Positions 48,749 through 58,231 are shown, numbered from the stretch's first letter. The stretch is DNA of 64,000 bases from Agathobacter sp. (GCA_017481285.1 JAFUPI010000059.1:1-64000), one strand, 5' to 3'. Notes: a model not told the origin generated them from the sequence alone. Made by a program: numbers and translations.

Positions 48749-49681
48749 ATGGGCCCATTTATTATTGTATTTATTATTCTTTTAGCAGTTGCATTACTCA
48801 TCGTAGTAAACTGTATCAAAATTGTACCACAGGCGAATGCGTATGTAGTAGAACGTCTTGGTGCTTACCTTGATACATGGCAGGTTGGTGTACATCTCAA
48901 AATGCCATTTATCGACCGCGTTGCAAAGAGAGTTATCTTGAAAGAACAGGTAGTGGATTTCCCACCACAGCCAGTTATTACAAAAGATAACGTAACCATG
49001 CAGATTGATACAGTCGTTTACTTCCAGATTACAGATCCTAAGCTTTACGCTTACGGTGTAGAAAATCCAATCATGGCGATTGAAAATTTAACAGCTACTA
49101 CTCTTCGTAACGTAATCGGTGACTTGGAATTAGACGAAACACTTACATCACGTGAAACCATCAACACCAAGATGCGTTCTACACTTGACGTAGCAACAGA
49201 CCCATGGGGTATCAAAATCAACCGTGTAGAATTAAAGAACATCATGCCACCTAAGGCTATCCAGGATGCAATGGAAAAACAGATGAAAGCAGAACGTGAA
49301 CGTCGTGAAGCTATTCTTCGTGCAGAAGGTGAAAAGAAATCTACAGTCCTTGTTGCTGAAGGTAACAAAGAAGCAGCTATCCTTGATGCTCAGGCTGAAA
49401 AAGAAGCAGCTATTCTTCGTGCAGAAGCAAAACGTGAAGCTACTATCAAAGAAGCAGAAGGTCAGGCAGAAGCTATTCTTAGAATCCAGCAGGCAAATGC
49501 AGATGGTCTTAAGATGTTAAAAGAATCTGCTCCAGACTCAGCAGTACTTCAGTTAAAGAGCTTAGAAGCATTTGCAAAAGCAGCAGATGGCAAAGCTACA
49601 AAGATCATCATTCCTTCAGAAATTCAGGGAATTGCTGGTCTTACAAAATCTATCGCAGAAGTTGCAGTAGAAGACAAATAA
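48749..49681 (+). CDS. SPFH/stomatin family protein (QmcA-like)
   Basis: A 310-residue protein with one N-terminal hydrophobic segment (residues 3-23), an SPFH/band-7 domain (AYVVERLGAYLDTWQVGVHL, VVDFPPQPVITKDNV, TLRNVIGDLELDETLTSRE) and a long Ala/Glu-rich coiled coil (about residues 175-255) that drives oligomerisation. Encoded immediately behind NfeD. High codon bias suggests strong expression. A terminator follows. Confidence 0.94.
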   Translation: MGPFIIVFIILLAVALLIVVNCIKIVPQANAYVVERLGAYLDTWQVGVHLKMPFIDRVAKRVILKEQVVDFPPQPVITKDNVTMQIDTVVYFQITDPKLYAYGVENPIMAIENLTATTLRNVIGDLELDETLTSRETINTKMRSTLDVATDPWGIKINRVELKNIMPPKAIQDAMEKQMKAERERREAILRAEGEKKSTVLVAEGNKEAAILDAQAEKEAAILRAEAKREATIKEAEGQAEAILRIQQANADGLKMLKESAPDSAVLQLKSLEAFAKAADGKATKIIIPSEIQGIAGLTKSIAEVAVEDK

Positions 49682-49701
49682 TAGATATAGTACTTGAAAC
49701 C

Positions 49702-49739
49702 AAAGGGTTACCCAAGATGTGGGTAGCCCTTTTTCTTTT
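49702..49739 (+). terminator. Terminator after the SPFH gene
   Basis: A 13-bp stem with one G-T pair (AAAGGGTTACCCA / TGGGTAGCCCTTT, 49702-49714 with 49720-49732) followed by TTCTTTTA. Confidence 0.92.
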
Positions 49740-49817
49740 ATCGAAAATGCTTTATTTCACAGCCGAAAAATGGTATACTTACAGATACCTATAAGGATTT
49801 TTAGATGAGGGATAATT

Positions 49818-51866
49818 ATGAATAATAAGATAAAATTTAAAGGCAGACTGGGAGTGTTTTTTAACTGGCCTATTATTATAGCACTTGTATTGGCAATGTT
49901 GAATGTAGGCGTATATGTATATGATATAAAGAGTGGGGTTTTTGTATCCATTTTTATCGTTATTTATGCGGTCTCTACGGCTATTGTTTATGCGATTAAT
50001 ACGCAATATATAGCAAGAGAAGTCGTTGGTTTTGCGACTCAGTATTCTACGGTTCAAAAGAAATTATTGAATGAGTTCGAGATTCCTTATGTGCTTTTGG
50101 ATAGTGCGGGAAAGGTAATGTGGCTCAACGAGAAATTCGGGGAAATAACTGGGGTAGATAAAAAATATCACAAATCCATTACTTCTTTGTTCCCAACCAT
50201 TACGAAAGAATTTTTGCAGAAAAATATCAAGGCAACAGAAGTGGAAGCATCTTTTGGAGAAAAGGAATATCGTGTAGCAATCCATCGTGTAACCTTCGAA
50301 TCTATGATGGAAGAAAAAAATAATTTTGATGTAGATGCAGAAAATGAGTACATGATAGCTCTTTACTTCTTCGATGAAACAGAGTTGAATGAATATAAAC
50401 TCGCGAATATCGAGCAGAAGCAGGTGGCTGCACTTGTGTATATTGATAACTATGATGAAGCTTTAGAAAGTATTGAAGATGTAAAACGCTCTCTTTTGAC
50501 AGCATTAATCGATCGTAAGGTAAGCCAGTATTTTAGCAATGTAGATGGCTTGGTTCGTAAGATTGAAAAGGATAAATACTTTGTTGTATTTAAATACAAA
50601 TATTTACATCAGCTAGAAGAGGATAAGTTCAGCATCTTAGAGGATGTTAAGACGGTAAAAGTAGGTAATGAAATGGCAGTTACTTTAAGTATTGGTGTTG
50701 GTCTTAAGGGTGACAGCTACAATGATAACTATGCCTATGCACGTTCAGCCATCGACTTGGCTTTAGGACGAGGCGGTGATCAGGCAGTTGTAAAAGTAAA
50801 GGGTCTCATTCATTACTATGGAGGAAAAACAGAGCAGGTAGAGCGTAATACGCGAGTAAAAGCCAGAGTAAAAGCATTGGCACTCCGTGAAATTATGGAA
50901 GGCCGTGATAATGTAGTTATTATGGGACATAGTATTTCCGACGTAGACTCTATCGGTGCAGGTATTGGTATTTATTGTGCAGCGAAGGTGCTGGGTAAAA
51001 AGGCACAGATTGTTGTAAATGACCCAACGAGTTCTGTAAAACCACTGATTGATTGTTTCACAGAAGAAAATGGCTATCCAGAGGATATGTTTATTGATAG
51101 CGAAACTGCGATTGATATGACTAGCCGAAATACCTTGGTGATGGTAGTAGATACCAATAAACCAAGTTATACCGAATGTCCAGAACTTTTACGCAAAACA
51201 GATTATATCTGCGTATTTGACCATCATAGACAGGGCAGTGAAGTTATTGAAAACCCAGTATTATCGTATATTGAGCCATATGCTTCCAGTGCGTGTGAAA
51301 TGGTTGCAGAGGTATTGCAATACTTCCAGGAAGGCTTCAAATTGGAAGCAAGAGAAGCGGATTGTATTTATGCAGGTATTTTGATTGATACCAATAACTT
51401 TATGACCAAAACAGGTGTTAGAACCTTTGAAGCAGCAGCATATCTGCGTCGTTCCGGTGCGGAAGTTACCCGTGTCCGTAAGATGATTCGTAACGATATG
51501 GCAGCATATAAGGCTCGTGCAGAAGCAGTTCGCAGTGCAGAAGTATACCGCAATGCATTCGCGATTTCCGTATGTCCGGCAGAGGATTTACAGAGCCCAA
51601 CCATCGTAGGTGCACAGGCTGCAAATGAATTATTGAATGTAATAGGAATAAAGGCATCCTTCGTATTGACTGAGTATAACGGTAAGATTTTCGTAAGTGC
51701 CCGTTCCATTGACGAGATTAATGTACAGATTATTATGGAACGTCTCGGCGGTGGTGGACACCTGAATGTTGCAGGGGCACAGCTTGTGGATTGTACCATT
51801 GATTCTGCAAAACGAATTATCAAGGATACTCTCGAAGAAATGCTTAGAGAAGGAGATATTGAGTAA
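49818..51866 (+). CDS. gdpP: Cyclic-di-AMP phosphodiesterase GdpP
   Basis: A 682-residue membrane protein that hydrolyses c-di-AMP. In order: two membrane helices (about residues 12-54), a PAS-like domain, a degenerate GGDEF domain, and DHH/DHHA1 catalytic domains with GHSISDVDSIGAGIGI, VVDTNKPS, FDHHRQG and GGGGHLNVAGAQL. The Asp/His metal ligands of the DHH domain are present (the first motif is HSISDVDS). It precedes rplI and dnaB, the conserved Firmicutes order, and is directly abutted by rplI. Confidence 0.95.
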   Translation: MNNKIKFKGRLGVFFNWPIIIALVLAMLNVGVYVYDIKSGVFVSIFIVIYAVSTAIVYAINTQYIAREVVGFATQYSTVQKKLLNEFEIPYVLLDSAGKVMWLNEKFGEITGVDKKYHKSITSLFPTITKEFLQKNIKATEVEASFGEKEYRVAIHRVTFESMMEEKNNFDVDAENEYMIALYFFDETELNEYKLANIEQKQVAALVYIDNYDEALESIEDVKRSLLTALIDRKVSQYFSNVDGLVRKIEKDKYFVVFKYKYLHQLEEDKFSILEDVKTVKVGNEMAVTLSIGVGLKGDSYNDNYAYARSAIDLALGRGGDQAVVKVKGLIHYYGGKTEQVERNTRVKARVKALALREIMEGRDNVVIMGHSISDVDSIGAGIGIYCAAKVLGKKAQIVVNDPTSSVKPLIDCFTEENGYPEDMFIDSETAIDMTSRNTLVMVVDTNKPSYTECPELLRKTDYICVFDHHRQGSEVIENPVLSYIEPYASSACEMVAEVLQYFQEGFKLEAREADCIYAGILIDTNNFMTKTGVRTFEAAAYLRRSGAEVTRVRKMIRNDMAAYKARAEAVRSAEVYRNAFAISVCPAEDLQSPTIVGAQAANELLNVIGIKASFVLTEYNGKIFVSARSIDEINVQIIMERLGGGGHLNVAGAQLVDCTIDSAKRIIKDTLEEMLREGDIE

Positions 51867-52313
51867 ATGAAAGTTATTTTATTAGAAGATGTAAAGGCAC
51901 AGGGCAAAAAAGGTGAAATCGTTGAAGTTAGCGATGCTTATGGCCGTAATGTTTTGATTGCAAAGAAGCTTGGTGTAGAAGCTACCCCAAAGGCTTTGAA
52001 TGATTTGAAGCTTCAGAAAAAGCATGAAGCGAAGGTTGCTCAGGAACAGTATGAAGCAGCAGTAGAACTTGGTAAAGTAGTAGAGACCAAGAAGGTTGTA
52101 ATTAAAGTAAAATGTGGAGATGGTGGTCGTTTATTTGGAACTGTTTCTACCAAAGAAATTGCAGCAGCTGCAAAAGAGCAGATTAATTTAGAATTAGACA
52201 AAAAGAAAATGCAGCTTACAGACCCAATTAAAGCATTGGGTACTTATGAAATTCCAGTAAAACTTCATCAGAAAGTTACTACTAAGTTAACCGTACAGGT
52301 AGTGGAAGGATAA
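51867..52313 (+). CDS. rplI: 50S ribosomal protein L9
   Basis: A 148-residue protein with the L9 start MKVILLEDVKAQGKKGEIVE, NVLIAKKLGVEATPK, a long connecting helix and the C-terminal domain containing GRLFGTVSTKEIA. The ATG follows the gdpP stop directly; the AGAAGGAGA within the end of gdpP provides the ribosome binding site, so the two are coupled. Confidence 0.97.
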   Translation: MKVILLEDVKAQGKKGEIVEVSDAYGRNVLIAKKLGVEATPKALNDLKLQKKHEAKVAQEQYEAAVELGKVVETKKVVIKVKCGDGGRLFGTVSTKEIAAAAKEQINLELDKKKMQLTDPIKALGTYEIPVKLHQKVTTKLTVQVVEG

Positions 52314-52331
52314 GATTAGGAGGAAATTCCT

Positions 52332-53660
52332 TTGGAAGAGGCAATGATCAAACGAATTATGCCAAATAGTCTGGAGGCGGAGCAGTCCGTGATTGGTTCC
52401 ATGATTATGGACCGAGATGCGATTGTGACTGCGACGGAAATGCTTCACAAGGATGATTTTTATCATCAGCAGTATGGAATTCTTTTTGAAGCAATGAGTG
52501 AGCTTTTCATGGCGAACCTGCCAGTTGATTTGGTTACATTACAAAATAAATTAAAAGAAAAAGATGTTCCAAACGAAATTTCTAGTTTGGAATTTGTACG
52601 TGATTTATTAAATGCAGTTCCAACTTCAGCAAATATCAAGTATTATGCGAATATCGTAAGTGACAATGCGATAAAGAGAAGACTCATCCGCGTAATGGAA
52701 GATATCGAAAATGAATGTTATGCTGGAAAAGAATCTTTGGAAAGTGTTTTGGATAAGACAGAGAAGGATGTATTCAAATTATTAAACAGCCGCTCCGGCG
52801 GAGACTTTGTACCAATTCGTCAGGTTGTTATGAACGCCCTGGAAAAAATCGAAAAGGCTTCCAAGCAGTCAGGAACTGTTACAGGTATTCCGACTGGATT
52901 TATCGATTTGGATTATAGAACTGCAGGACTTCAGCCATCGGATTTGATTTTGGTGGCAGCCCGACCATCTATGGGTAAAACAGCATTTGTACTTAATATT
53001 GCACAGTATGTAGCTTTCCATGAAGCGAAGAGTGTAGCGATTTTCTCATTGGAAATGTCGAAGGAGCAGCTCGTCAACCGTTTGTTCTCCTTGGAATCCA
53101 GAGTAGATGCTCAGGCACTTCGTACGGGTAACCTTTCTGATGCGGACTGGGAAAAATTAGTAGAGGGTGCTGGAATTATTGGTGATTCGAAGCTCATCAT
53201 TGATGATACACCGGGTATTAGTATCAATGAATTACGTAGCAAATGCCGTAAATATAAATTAGAGCACGGTTTGGATATCATCATCATTGACTACCTGCAG
53301 TTAATGACGGGCTCAGGACGAACCGAATCTCGTCAGCAGGAAATTTCGGATATTTCTCGTTCGTTAAAGGCACTTGCCAGAGAATTGAGTGTGCCTGTGG
53401 TAGCCCTTTCTCAGTTATCCCGTGCAGTAGAACAGAGACCAGACCACAGACCTATGATGTCTGACCTTCGTGAATCCGGAGCCATCGAGCAGGATGCCGA
53501 CGTAGTAATGTTCATTTATCGTGATGATTACTACAATAAAGATACCGAGCTTAAGGGTATTTCTGAAATTATCATTGCAAAACAGCGTAACGGCCCTATC
53601 GGAACTGTAAACCTTGCTTGGTTACCAGAGTATACCAAGTTCGCAAATTTGGAACACTAG
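52332..53660 (+). CDS. dnaB: Replicative DNA helicase DnaB
   Basis: A 442-residue hexameric helicase: N-terminal domain (MPNSLEAEQSVIGSMIMD), linker and RecA-like motor with Walker A ARPSMGKTAF, Walker B IIIIDYLQLM, SQLSRAVEQRPDHRPMMSDL and VMFIYRDDYY. The start is a TTG at 52332 with GGAGG 8 bp upstream; an ATG at 52344 is the alternative. Known as dnaC in Bacillus nomenclature. Last gene of gdpP-rplI-dnaB. Confidence 0.96.
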   Translation: MEEAMIKRIMPNSLEAEQSVIGSMIMDRDAIVTATEMLHKDDFYHQQYGILFEAMSELFMANLPVDLVTLQNKLKEKDVPNEISSLEFVRDLLNAVPTSANIKYYANIVSDNAIKRRLIRVMEDIENECYAGKESLESVLDKTEKDVFKLLNSRSGGDFVPIRQVVMNALEKIEKASKQSGTVTGIPTGFIDLDYRTAGLQPSDLILVAARPSMGKTAFVLNIAQYVAFHEAKSVAIFSLEMSKEQLVNRLFSLESRVDAQALRTGNLSDADWEKLVEGAGIIGDSKLIIDDTPGISINELRSKCRKYKLEHGLDIIIIDYLQLMTGSGRTESRQQEISDISRSLKALARELSVPVVALSQLSRAVEQRPDHRPMMSDLRESGAIEQDADVVMFIYRDDYYNKDTELKGISEIIIAKQRNGPIGTVNLAWLPEYTKFANLEH

Positions 53661-53715
53661 TCTCGAACTGCAAAATTAGTCGAAACTTGCGACGAAAAGA
53701 AATTGAAGAGGAAGA

Positions 53716-53757
53716 GGACAACTCCTATAATAATTTTATAAGGGTTGTCCTTTTTTA
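53716..53757 (+). terminator. Terminator after dnaB
   Basis: GGACAAC / GTTGTCC outer stem (53716-53722 with 53744-53750), extended by TATAA / TTATA pairing, then TTTTTTATTTTG. Confidence 0.88.
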
Positions 53758-53780
53758 TTTTGTAGCAAGGAGGAATCAAA

Positions 53781-54341
53781 GTGGAAAAAATACGTTACAT
53801 GATTTCCGATGCAGCAGATATGGTACATGTGGAAACCCATGTGTTACGTTACTGGGAAGAGGAACTAGAGCTTTCCATCCCAAGAAATGAGATGGGGCAT
53901 AGATACTATACACGAGAAAATATCAAGGAGTTCCAGCGAATCAAGGATTTAAAGGACCAGGGCTATCAGCTGAAAGCGATTCGTATGATTTTACATAACG
54001 GGAAGTTGGAGGAGATAGAGCGGGAAGAGTCGGATGCATGGTATGTGAATACGATGGATTTGCCAGCGAAGCCACCTGCTGCCCTTTCGCCAGAAGAGCG
54101 CATGAGTCAGTTCCGCGAGTTGATGAGTGACATCGTAGGACAAGCTATTGCCCAAAATAATGAAGAACTTAGCCAGACGATTGGAAAAGATGTGCAGGAG
54201 CTGGTATTAAAGGAAATGAATTATTTGATGCGGGAGCAGGATGAGGCTCAGGAGGAACGGTATCGAAAGCTGGATACTGCGATTCGAGGCTCCATTCGCA
54301 GACGCCCATTCTTTGCGAAAATGGAAAAGAAGGAAAAATAA
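53781..54341 (+). CDS. MerR-type helix-turn-helix regulator
   Basis: A 186-residue protein with a GTG start (AAGGAGG 7 bp upstream). The N-terminal MerR domain is clear: RYMISDAADMVHVETHVLRY, WEEELELSIPRNEMGHRYYT, EFQRIKDLKDQGYQLKAIR. The rest is a helical, Glu-rich region with coiled-coil character (about residues 105-180) and a basic end, without an obvious ligand-binding pocket or cysteine metal site. Target unknown. Terminator follows. Confidence 0.88.
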   Translation: MEKIRYMISDAADMVHVETHVLRYWEEELELSIPRNEMGHRYYTRENIKEFQRIKDLKDQGYQLKAIRMILHNGKLEEIEREESDAWYVNTMDLPAKPPAALSPEERMSQFRELMSDIVGQAIAQNNEELSQTIGKDVQELVLKEMNYLMREQDEAQEERYRKLDTAIRGSIRRRPFFAKMEKKEK

Positions 54342-54375
54342 AAAAGCCTGTCAACCCAAGGGTTGGCAGGCTTTT
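54342..54375. terminator. Bidirectional terminator between the MerR gene and the ferredoxin
   Basis: AAAAGCCTGTCAACC / GGTTGGCAGGCTTTT (54342-54356 with 54361-54375), a 15-bp stem between converging genes. Confidence 0.92.
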
Positions 54376-54398
54376 CATGTACTTGATTAAAAAATCAA

Positions 54399-54566
54399 TT
54401 ATGCGTTGATAGCACCTACTGGACAAGCACCAGCGCATGTACCACAATCTACACATGCATCAGCATCGATAACGTACTGTCCGTCACCAGCTGAGATAGC
54501 GCCTACTGGGCATTCGCCTTCACATGTTCCACAGCTTACACAAGCGTCAGAAATAACATATGCCAT
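54399..54566 (-). CDS. Small 2x[4Fe-4S] ferredoxin
   Basis: A 55-residue clostridial-type ferredoxin, MAYVISDACVSCGTCEGECP at the start, with two C-x2-C-x2-C-x3-C-P motifs (Cys 9/12/15/19 and 38/41/44/48, Pro following each last Cys). It carries low-potential electrons in anaerobic metabolism. AAGGAGG lies upstream of the ATG. The two halves are near-repeats of each other, as usual for this family. Highly biased codons suggest strong expression. Single gene. Confidence 0.96.
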   Translation of the reverse strand: MAYVISDACVSCGTCEGECPVGAISAGDGQYVIDADACVDCGTCAGACPVGAINA

Positions 54567-54677
54567 AATTTTGTTCCTCCTTATAAAATAATGATCATTA
54601 TTAAGTCGTTAGACTTATAGCTATTTTAGTACAAATTGTGGAAAAGTGCAAGCAAATGAAAGGAATTTGTGAATTTG

Positions 54678-54707
54678 TTGACAATAAATTTAAGGATATA
54701 CTATAAT
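54678..54707 (+). promoter_or_regulatory. Promoter of the Sua5/TsaC gene
   Basis: TTGACA (54678-54683), 18-bp spacer, TATAAT (54702-54707), 50 bp upstream of the start codon. Confidence 0.88.
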
Positions 54708-54756
54708 AGGAACACTTAATGAGCACAAGCGAAATCAAGCGTGAGGTTAAGATAGA

Positions 54757-55809
54757 ATGATTACAAAGTGTTATAAAATAGATACAAACAATATCAATCA
54801 GGAACAGATGCAGGAAGCGGGAGCACTCATTGCAGCCGGAGAATTGGTTGCATTTCCAACGGAAACGGTATACGGATTGGGCGGAGATGCCTTGCATCCA
54901 GAAGCGGCCAAGAAGATATATGCGGCAAAGGGACGTCCTTCTGATAACCCATTGATTATTCATATTGCAGAAGTTTCCGACTTGGAACGAGTGGCAAAGG
55001 TGGTGCCAGAGCAGGCGAAGAAATTGGCTGAAGCATTCTGGCCAGGGCCTCTTACTATGGTAGTATGGAAAAAAGAAAGTGTACCTTATGCAACGACCGG
55101 TGGATTAGATACGGTTGCAGTACGAATGCCGAATCACCCAATCGCCCTCGAACTGATCCGAAAAAGTGGAAAACTAATTGCTGCTCCAAGTGCCAACACT
55201 TCTGGAAGACCAAGTCCGACGGAAGGCTCACATGTTGTGGAAGATTTGGATGGGAGAATTGCAATGGTTTTGGATGGAGGACCGGTTGGTATCGGTATTG
55301 AATCCACAATCATTGATTTGACAGAAGAAACACCGATGGTGCTTCGCCCGGGCTATATTACACCTGAGATGTTAGCGGAAGTGTTAGGGGAAGAGGTTAT
55401 CATCGATCCAGGCATCATTGCAGCAGATGATACCACCAAACCGAAGGCACCAGGCATGAAATACAAACATTATGCACCGAAAGCAGATATGATTATCGTA
55501 GATGGCGACAAAGAAAAAGTAGTAGAACAGATTTCCTTATTGTTACAGGAAGCAAAAGCCAAAGGGCAGAAAGCAGCTGTGATTGCTACGGAAGAAACGA
55601 AAATGTTGTATCAGTCGGATGTCGTGCTTAGCATCGGAACCAGAGAAGAAGAGGATTCCATTGCAAGACATATGTATAAGATACTTAGAGATTGTGATAA
55701 ACTAGATGTAGATGTCATTTATTCAGAGAGTTTTAAAACCCCTAGAATTGGACAGGCCATTATGAACCGGTTGTTAAAGGCAGCAGGACATCAGGTCATC
55801 CACGTATAA
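54757..55809 (+). CDS. L-threonylcarbamoyladenylate synthase (Sua5 form)
   Basis: A 350-residue enzyme that makes threonylcarbamoyl-AMP for t6A37 modification of tRNAs reading ANN codons. The YrdC/TsaC domain has FPTETVYGLGGDA, KGRPSDNPLIIHI and APSANTSGRPSPT; the C-terminal extension beginning APGMKYKHYAPKADM makes it the two-domain Sua5 type. The start ATG follows GTGAGG. The LMW phosphatase-like gene follows after 13 bp. Confidence 0.95.
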   Translation: MITKCYKIDTNNINQEQMQEAGALIAAGELVAFPTETVYGLGGDALHPEAAKKIYAAKGRPSDNPLIIHIAEVSDLERVAKVVPEQAKKLAEAFWPGPLTMVVWKKESVPYATTGGLDTVAVRMPNHPIALELIRKSGKLIAAPSANTSGRPSPTEGSHVVEDLDGRIAMVLDGGPVGIGIESTIIDLTEETPMVLRPGYITPEMLAEVLGEEVIIDPGIIAADDTTKPKAPGMKYKHYAPKADMIIVDGDKEKVVEQISLLLQEAKAKGQKAAVIATEETKMLYQSDVVLSIGTREEEDSIARHMYKILRDCDKLDVDVIYSESFKTPRIGQAIMNRLLKAAGHQVIHV

Positions 55810-55822
55810 AATGGGAGGATAT

Positions 55823-56278
55823 ATGGATAAACTAGAGAGAATTATTTTTGTTGCCCGTTCCGGAACCTGCCGGGAGCCTATGGCAATGGGAATTTTAAAA
55901 GACTTAACACTAAAATTCGATGTAGAGGTATTGGCAAGAGGATTGGTAGTTTCTTTTCCAGAGCCAATGAACGGAAAAGCAGAAGCCGTGCTTATCAGCA
56001 ATGGTATTACTCTGGAAAACTTTACTTCGAAACAGTTGAAAAAGGAAGATATTACAGAAAATACCCTGGTTCTTACCATGGAAAAAGGACAACGGGAAAA
56101 AGTATTATCGCATTTTGAAAATGCACATGTAGAAAATGTCTATGTACTGACAGATTTTGTAGGAGATGAATTAGAGATTATAGACCCATATGGTGGAAAT
56201 TTACAGTCCTATGGCCTATGCTATGAAACACTTAGAAAATCGATCAAAAAACTTGTCAAGATACTCAGTCAAGAATAA
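55823..56278 (+). CDS. Low-molecular-weight phosphatase-like protein with Ala in place of the catalytic Cys
   Basis: A 151-residue protein with the LMW protein tyrosine/arginine phosphatase fold. The P-loop, normally CxGNxCRSPMAE, reads VARSGTCREPMAMG (residues 10-23): Ala11 stands where the nucleophilic cysteine belongs, while Cys16 and Arg17 remain. The acid loop DPYGG (Asp121) is present. The start at 55823 has GGGAGG 6 bp upstream. Its position behind the Sua5 gene is the usual one for the YwlE-type phosphatase. Without the cysteine it is probably not a normal phosphatase. Confidence 0.8.
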   Translation: MDKLERIIFVARSGTCREPMAMGILKDLTLKFDVEVLARGLVVSFPEPMNGKAEAVLISNGITLENFTSKQLKKEDITENTLVLTMEKGQREKVLSHFENAHVENVYVLTDFVGDELEIIDPYGGNLQSYGLCYETLRKSIKKLVKILSQE

Positions 56279-56280
56279 AA

Positions 56281-56322
56281 AATACCCAAGAAGAAAACAA
56301 AACGCTTCTTGGGTATTCTAAT
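56281..56322 (+). terminator. Terminator before the atp operon
   Basis: AATACCCAAGAAG / CTTCTTGGGTATT (56281-56293 with 56305-56317) followed by a T-rich stretch. Confidence 0.9.
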
Positions 56323-56387
56323 TTCTTAAAGTTTAATAAAAAACTTGGTGAATATGGCAAAAATTCTATTCTATCCATTGAAATTTA

Positions 56388-56415
56388 TAGACAAATTGCG
56401 TAAAAATGTTATAAT
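56388..56415 (+). promoter_or_regulatory. Promoter of the atp operon
   Basis: TAGACA (56388-56393), 16-bp spacer, extended -10 TGTTATAAT (56407-56415), 35 bp upstream of the first gene. Confidence 0.75.
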
Positions 56416-56449
56416 AATATATAACTTTGTCTGTATAAAAGGGAATTAT

Positions 56450-56710
56450 ATGAAAAAGGTAAATAATAGAGAAATTGTAGAGTCTTTTTCCATGGTTTTG
56501 CAGTTCGGAATCAATATGCTGGTTCCAATTGTAATGTGTATCGCCTTGGGAGTTTGGATTGGTGATACATATGATATGGATTGGATTGTGATTCCATTTT
56601 TCTTTATGGGAGCATTGGCTGGCTACACCAGTATTTTTAAGATGGTGAAGAAATATTTAAAGAAAAAGGATACAGGTGCAAAGAAGGAGCAAGATGTTAA
56701 AAAGAATTAA
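56450..56710 (+). CDS. AtpZ/AtpI-family small membrane protein
   Basis: An 86-residue protein with two membrane helices (about residues 15-35 and 44-62) and a Lys-rich tail. ATG at 56450 follows AAAAGGGAA and the operon promoter; a longer frame would start upstream of that promoter. The SMVLQFGINMLVPIVMCIAL, GVWIGDTYDMDW and FFMGALAGYTSIFKMVKKYL segments are typical of AtpZ (PF09527), which precedes atpI in many Firmicutes and has been linked to Mg2+/Ca2+ transport or assembly. It overlaps the next gene by 17 bp. Confidence 0.82.
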   Translation: MKKVNNREIVESFSMVLQFGINMLVPIVMCIALGVWIGDTYDMDWIVIPFFFMGALAGYTSIFKMVKKYLKKKDTGAKKEQDVKKN

Positions 56711-57152
56711 TCCTTCGCTACCAGGCTTGATAGCGGGAATTGTAATATATGGTCTTATCGTCCAGCTCGTTGGAGTATGGTTCGTAGAGGACAAAATGGG
56801 TTATTCCATCGGGCTTTGGTATGGAATAGCAATTGGCATCGGAATGGCTATTAACTTAGCCACCGTCATCTATGATGCGGTTACGTTCGATGGAGAGGGG
56901 AATGCCAATAAACGGGTGGCAGCAAAGTCTATGCTGCGCTACATCGTAGTAGCGATCCTGTTTGGAATATTGGGCTATTTTGAATTCGGTAATTTGTTTA
57001 CCGCCTTTTTAGGAGTGATGGGGTTGAAGATTTCAGCATACCTGCAGCCACTCTTAAACAAGCTCGTCAACAAATTGTTTGGAAGAGATGATGCGGCTTC
57101 CAATGATGAAAATAGTGAAAAGGAAAAAATAAATAAGGAGGTGACTATGTGA
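56694..57152 (+). CDS. atpI: ATP synthase operon protein AtpI-like
   Basis: A 152-residue protein with four predicted membrane helices, in the operon position of AtpI, a c-ring assembly chaperone. AAGGAG lies upstream of the ATG at 56694, inside the end of atpZ. Helices include PGLIAGIVIYGLIVQLVGVW and IAIGIGMAINLATVIYDAV; the C-terminus is polar (RDDAASNDENSEKEK). Sequence similarity to AtpI is limited, so the name is given from position and topology. Confidence 0.75.
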   Translation: MLKRINPSLPGLIAGIVIYGLIVQLVGVWFVEDKMGYSIGLWYGIAIGIGMAINLATVIYDAVTFDGEGNANKRVAAKSMLRYIVVAILFGILGYFEFGNLFTAFLGVMGLKISAYLQPLLNKLVNKLFGRDDAASNDENSEKEKINKEVTM

Positions 57153-57883
57153 ATCAAGCGATTTTATTGTCGCAGTCGGCAGACATCGACTTTATGATTC
57201 ATGGAATTATTCCAGTTGAATTCATGGGTACGACAGTTTGGATTACGACATCGCACGCCTGTATTTTGATTGTCATGGCAATTATTATCGGTTTTTGCAT
57301 TATTGCCAATCGCATTTTAAAGAAAGCCACGGATGTACCTGGCACGGGACAAAATGTGATTGAACTGATTGTAGAGCTGTTACAAGGTATGGTACAGGAT
57401 TCTATGGGAAAATGGGCACCAGGATTTGTAAACTATATCGGTACGATATTTATTTTCATCCTGATTTCCAACATTTCCGGTTTGTTAGGTTTAAGACCGC
57501 CTACAGCAGATTATGGTACGACACTTTGTTTGGGTCTGATTACATTCTCTCTGATTCACATCAATACATTTAAGCATCAGAGTTTGAAACAGATATGGAT
57601 CGACAAATGCTCGCCATTGCCACCATGGCTGCCAATCTGGTTGCCAATCAACTTAATCAGTGATATCGCAGTTCCGATTTCGTTGTCACTTCGTTTGTTT
57701 GCCAACGTATTATCTGGAACGGTTATGATGGCATTGATTTATGGATTGTTGCGAATCGTGGCAGTTGCTTGGCCAGCCGTACTTCACGTATACTTTGACT
57801 TGTTCTCTGGAGCAATTCAGACATACGTATTCTGTATGTTAACCATGACATACATTGCAAATGCCTGCGGAGATGCAGACTAA
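57149..57883 (+). CDS. atpB: ATP synthase F0 subunit a
   Basis: A 244-residue, five-to-six-helix membrane protein forming the ion half-channels beside the c ring. The GTG start overlaps the atpI stop (GTGA) with AAGGAGG upstream. The essential arginine lies in PISLSLRLFANVLSGTVMMA, and the last-helix region FDLFSGAIQTYVFCMLTMTY carries the usual Gln. Length is normal. Confidence 0.95.
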   Translation: MNQAILLSQSADIDFMIHGIIPVEFMGTTVWITTSHACILIVMAIIIGFCIIANRILKKATDVPGTGQNVIELIVELLQGMVQDSMGKWAPGFVNYIGTIFIFILISNISGLLGLRPPTADYGTTLCLGLITFSLIHINTFKHQSLKQIWIDKCSPLPPWLPIWLPINLISDIAVPISLSLRLFANVLSGTVMMALIYGLLRIVAVAWPAVLHVYFDLFSGAIQTYVFCMLTMTYIANACGDAD

Positions 57884-57913
57884 AATTGAAAACGAAAAGT
57901 AAATAAAGTTTAA

Positions 57914-58189
<276 letters not shown>

Positions 58190-58231
58190 AATTTCGAACG
58201 AATCGAAAGTAAATGAAAGGAGAGTAAGACA

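Noticed and set aside
49143..49160. Third parS-like sequence (ATCACGTGAAAC) inside the SPFH gene
   Set aside because: Only about 12 of 16 consensus positions match and it lies in well-conserved coding sequence; probably chance.
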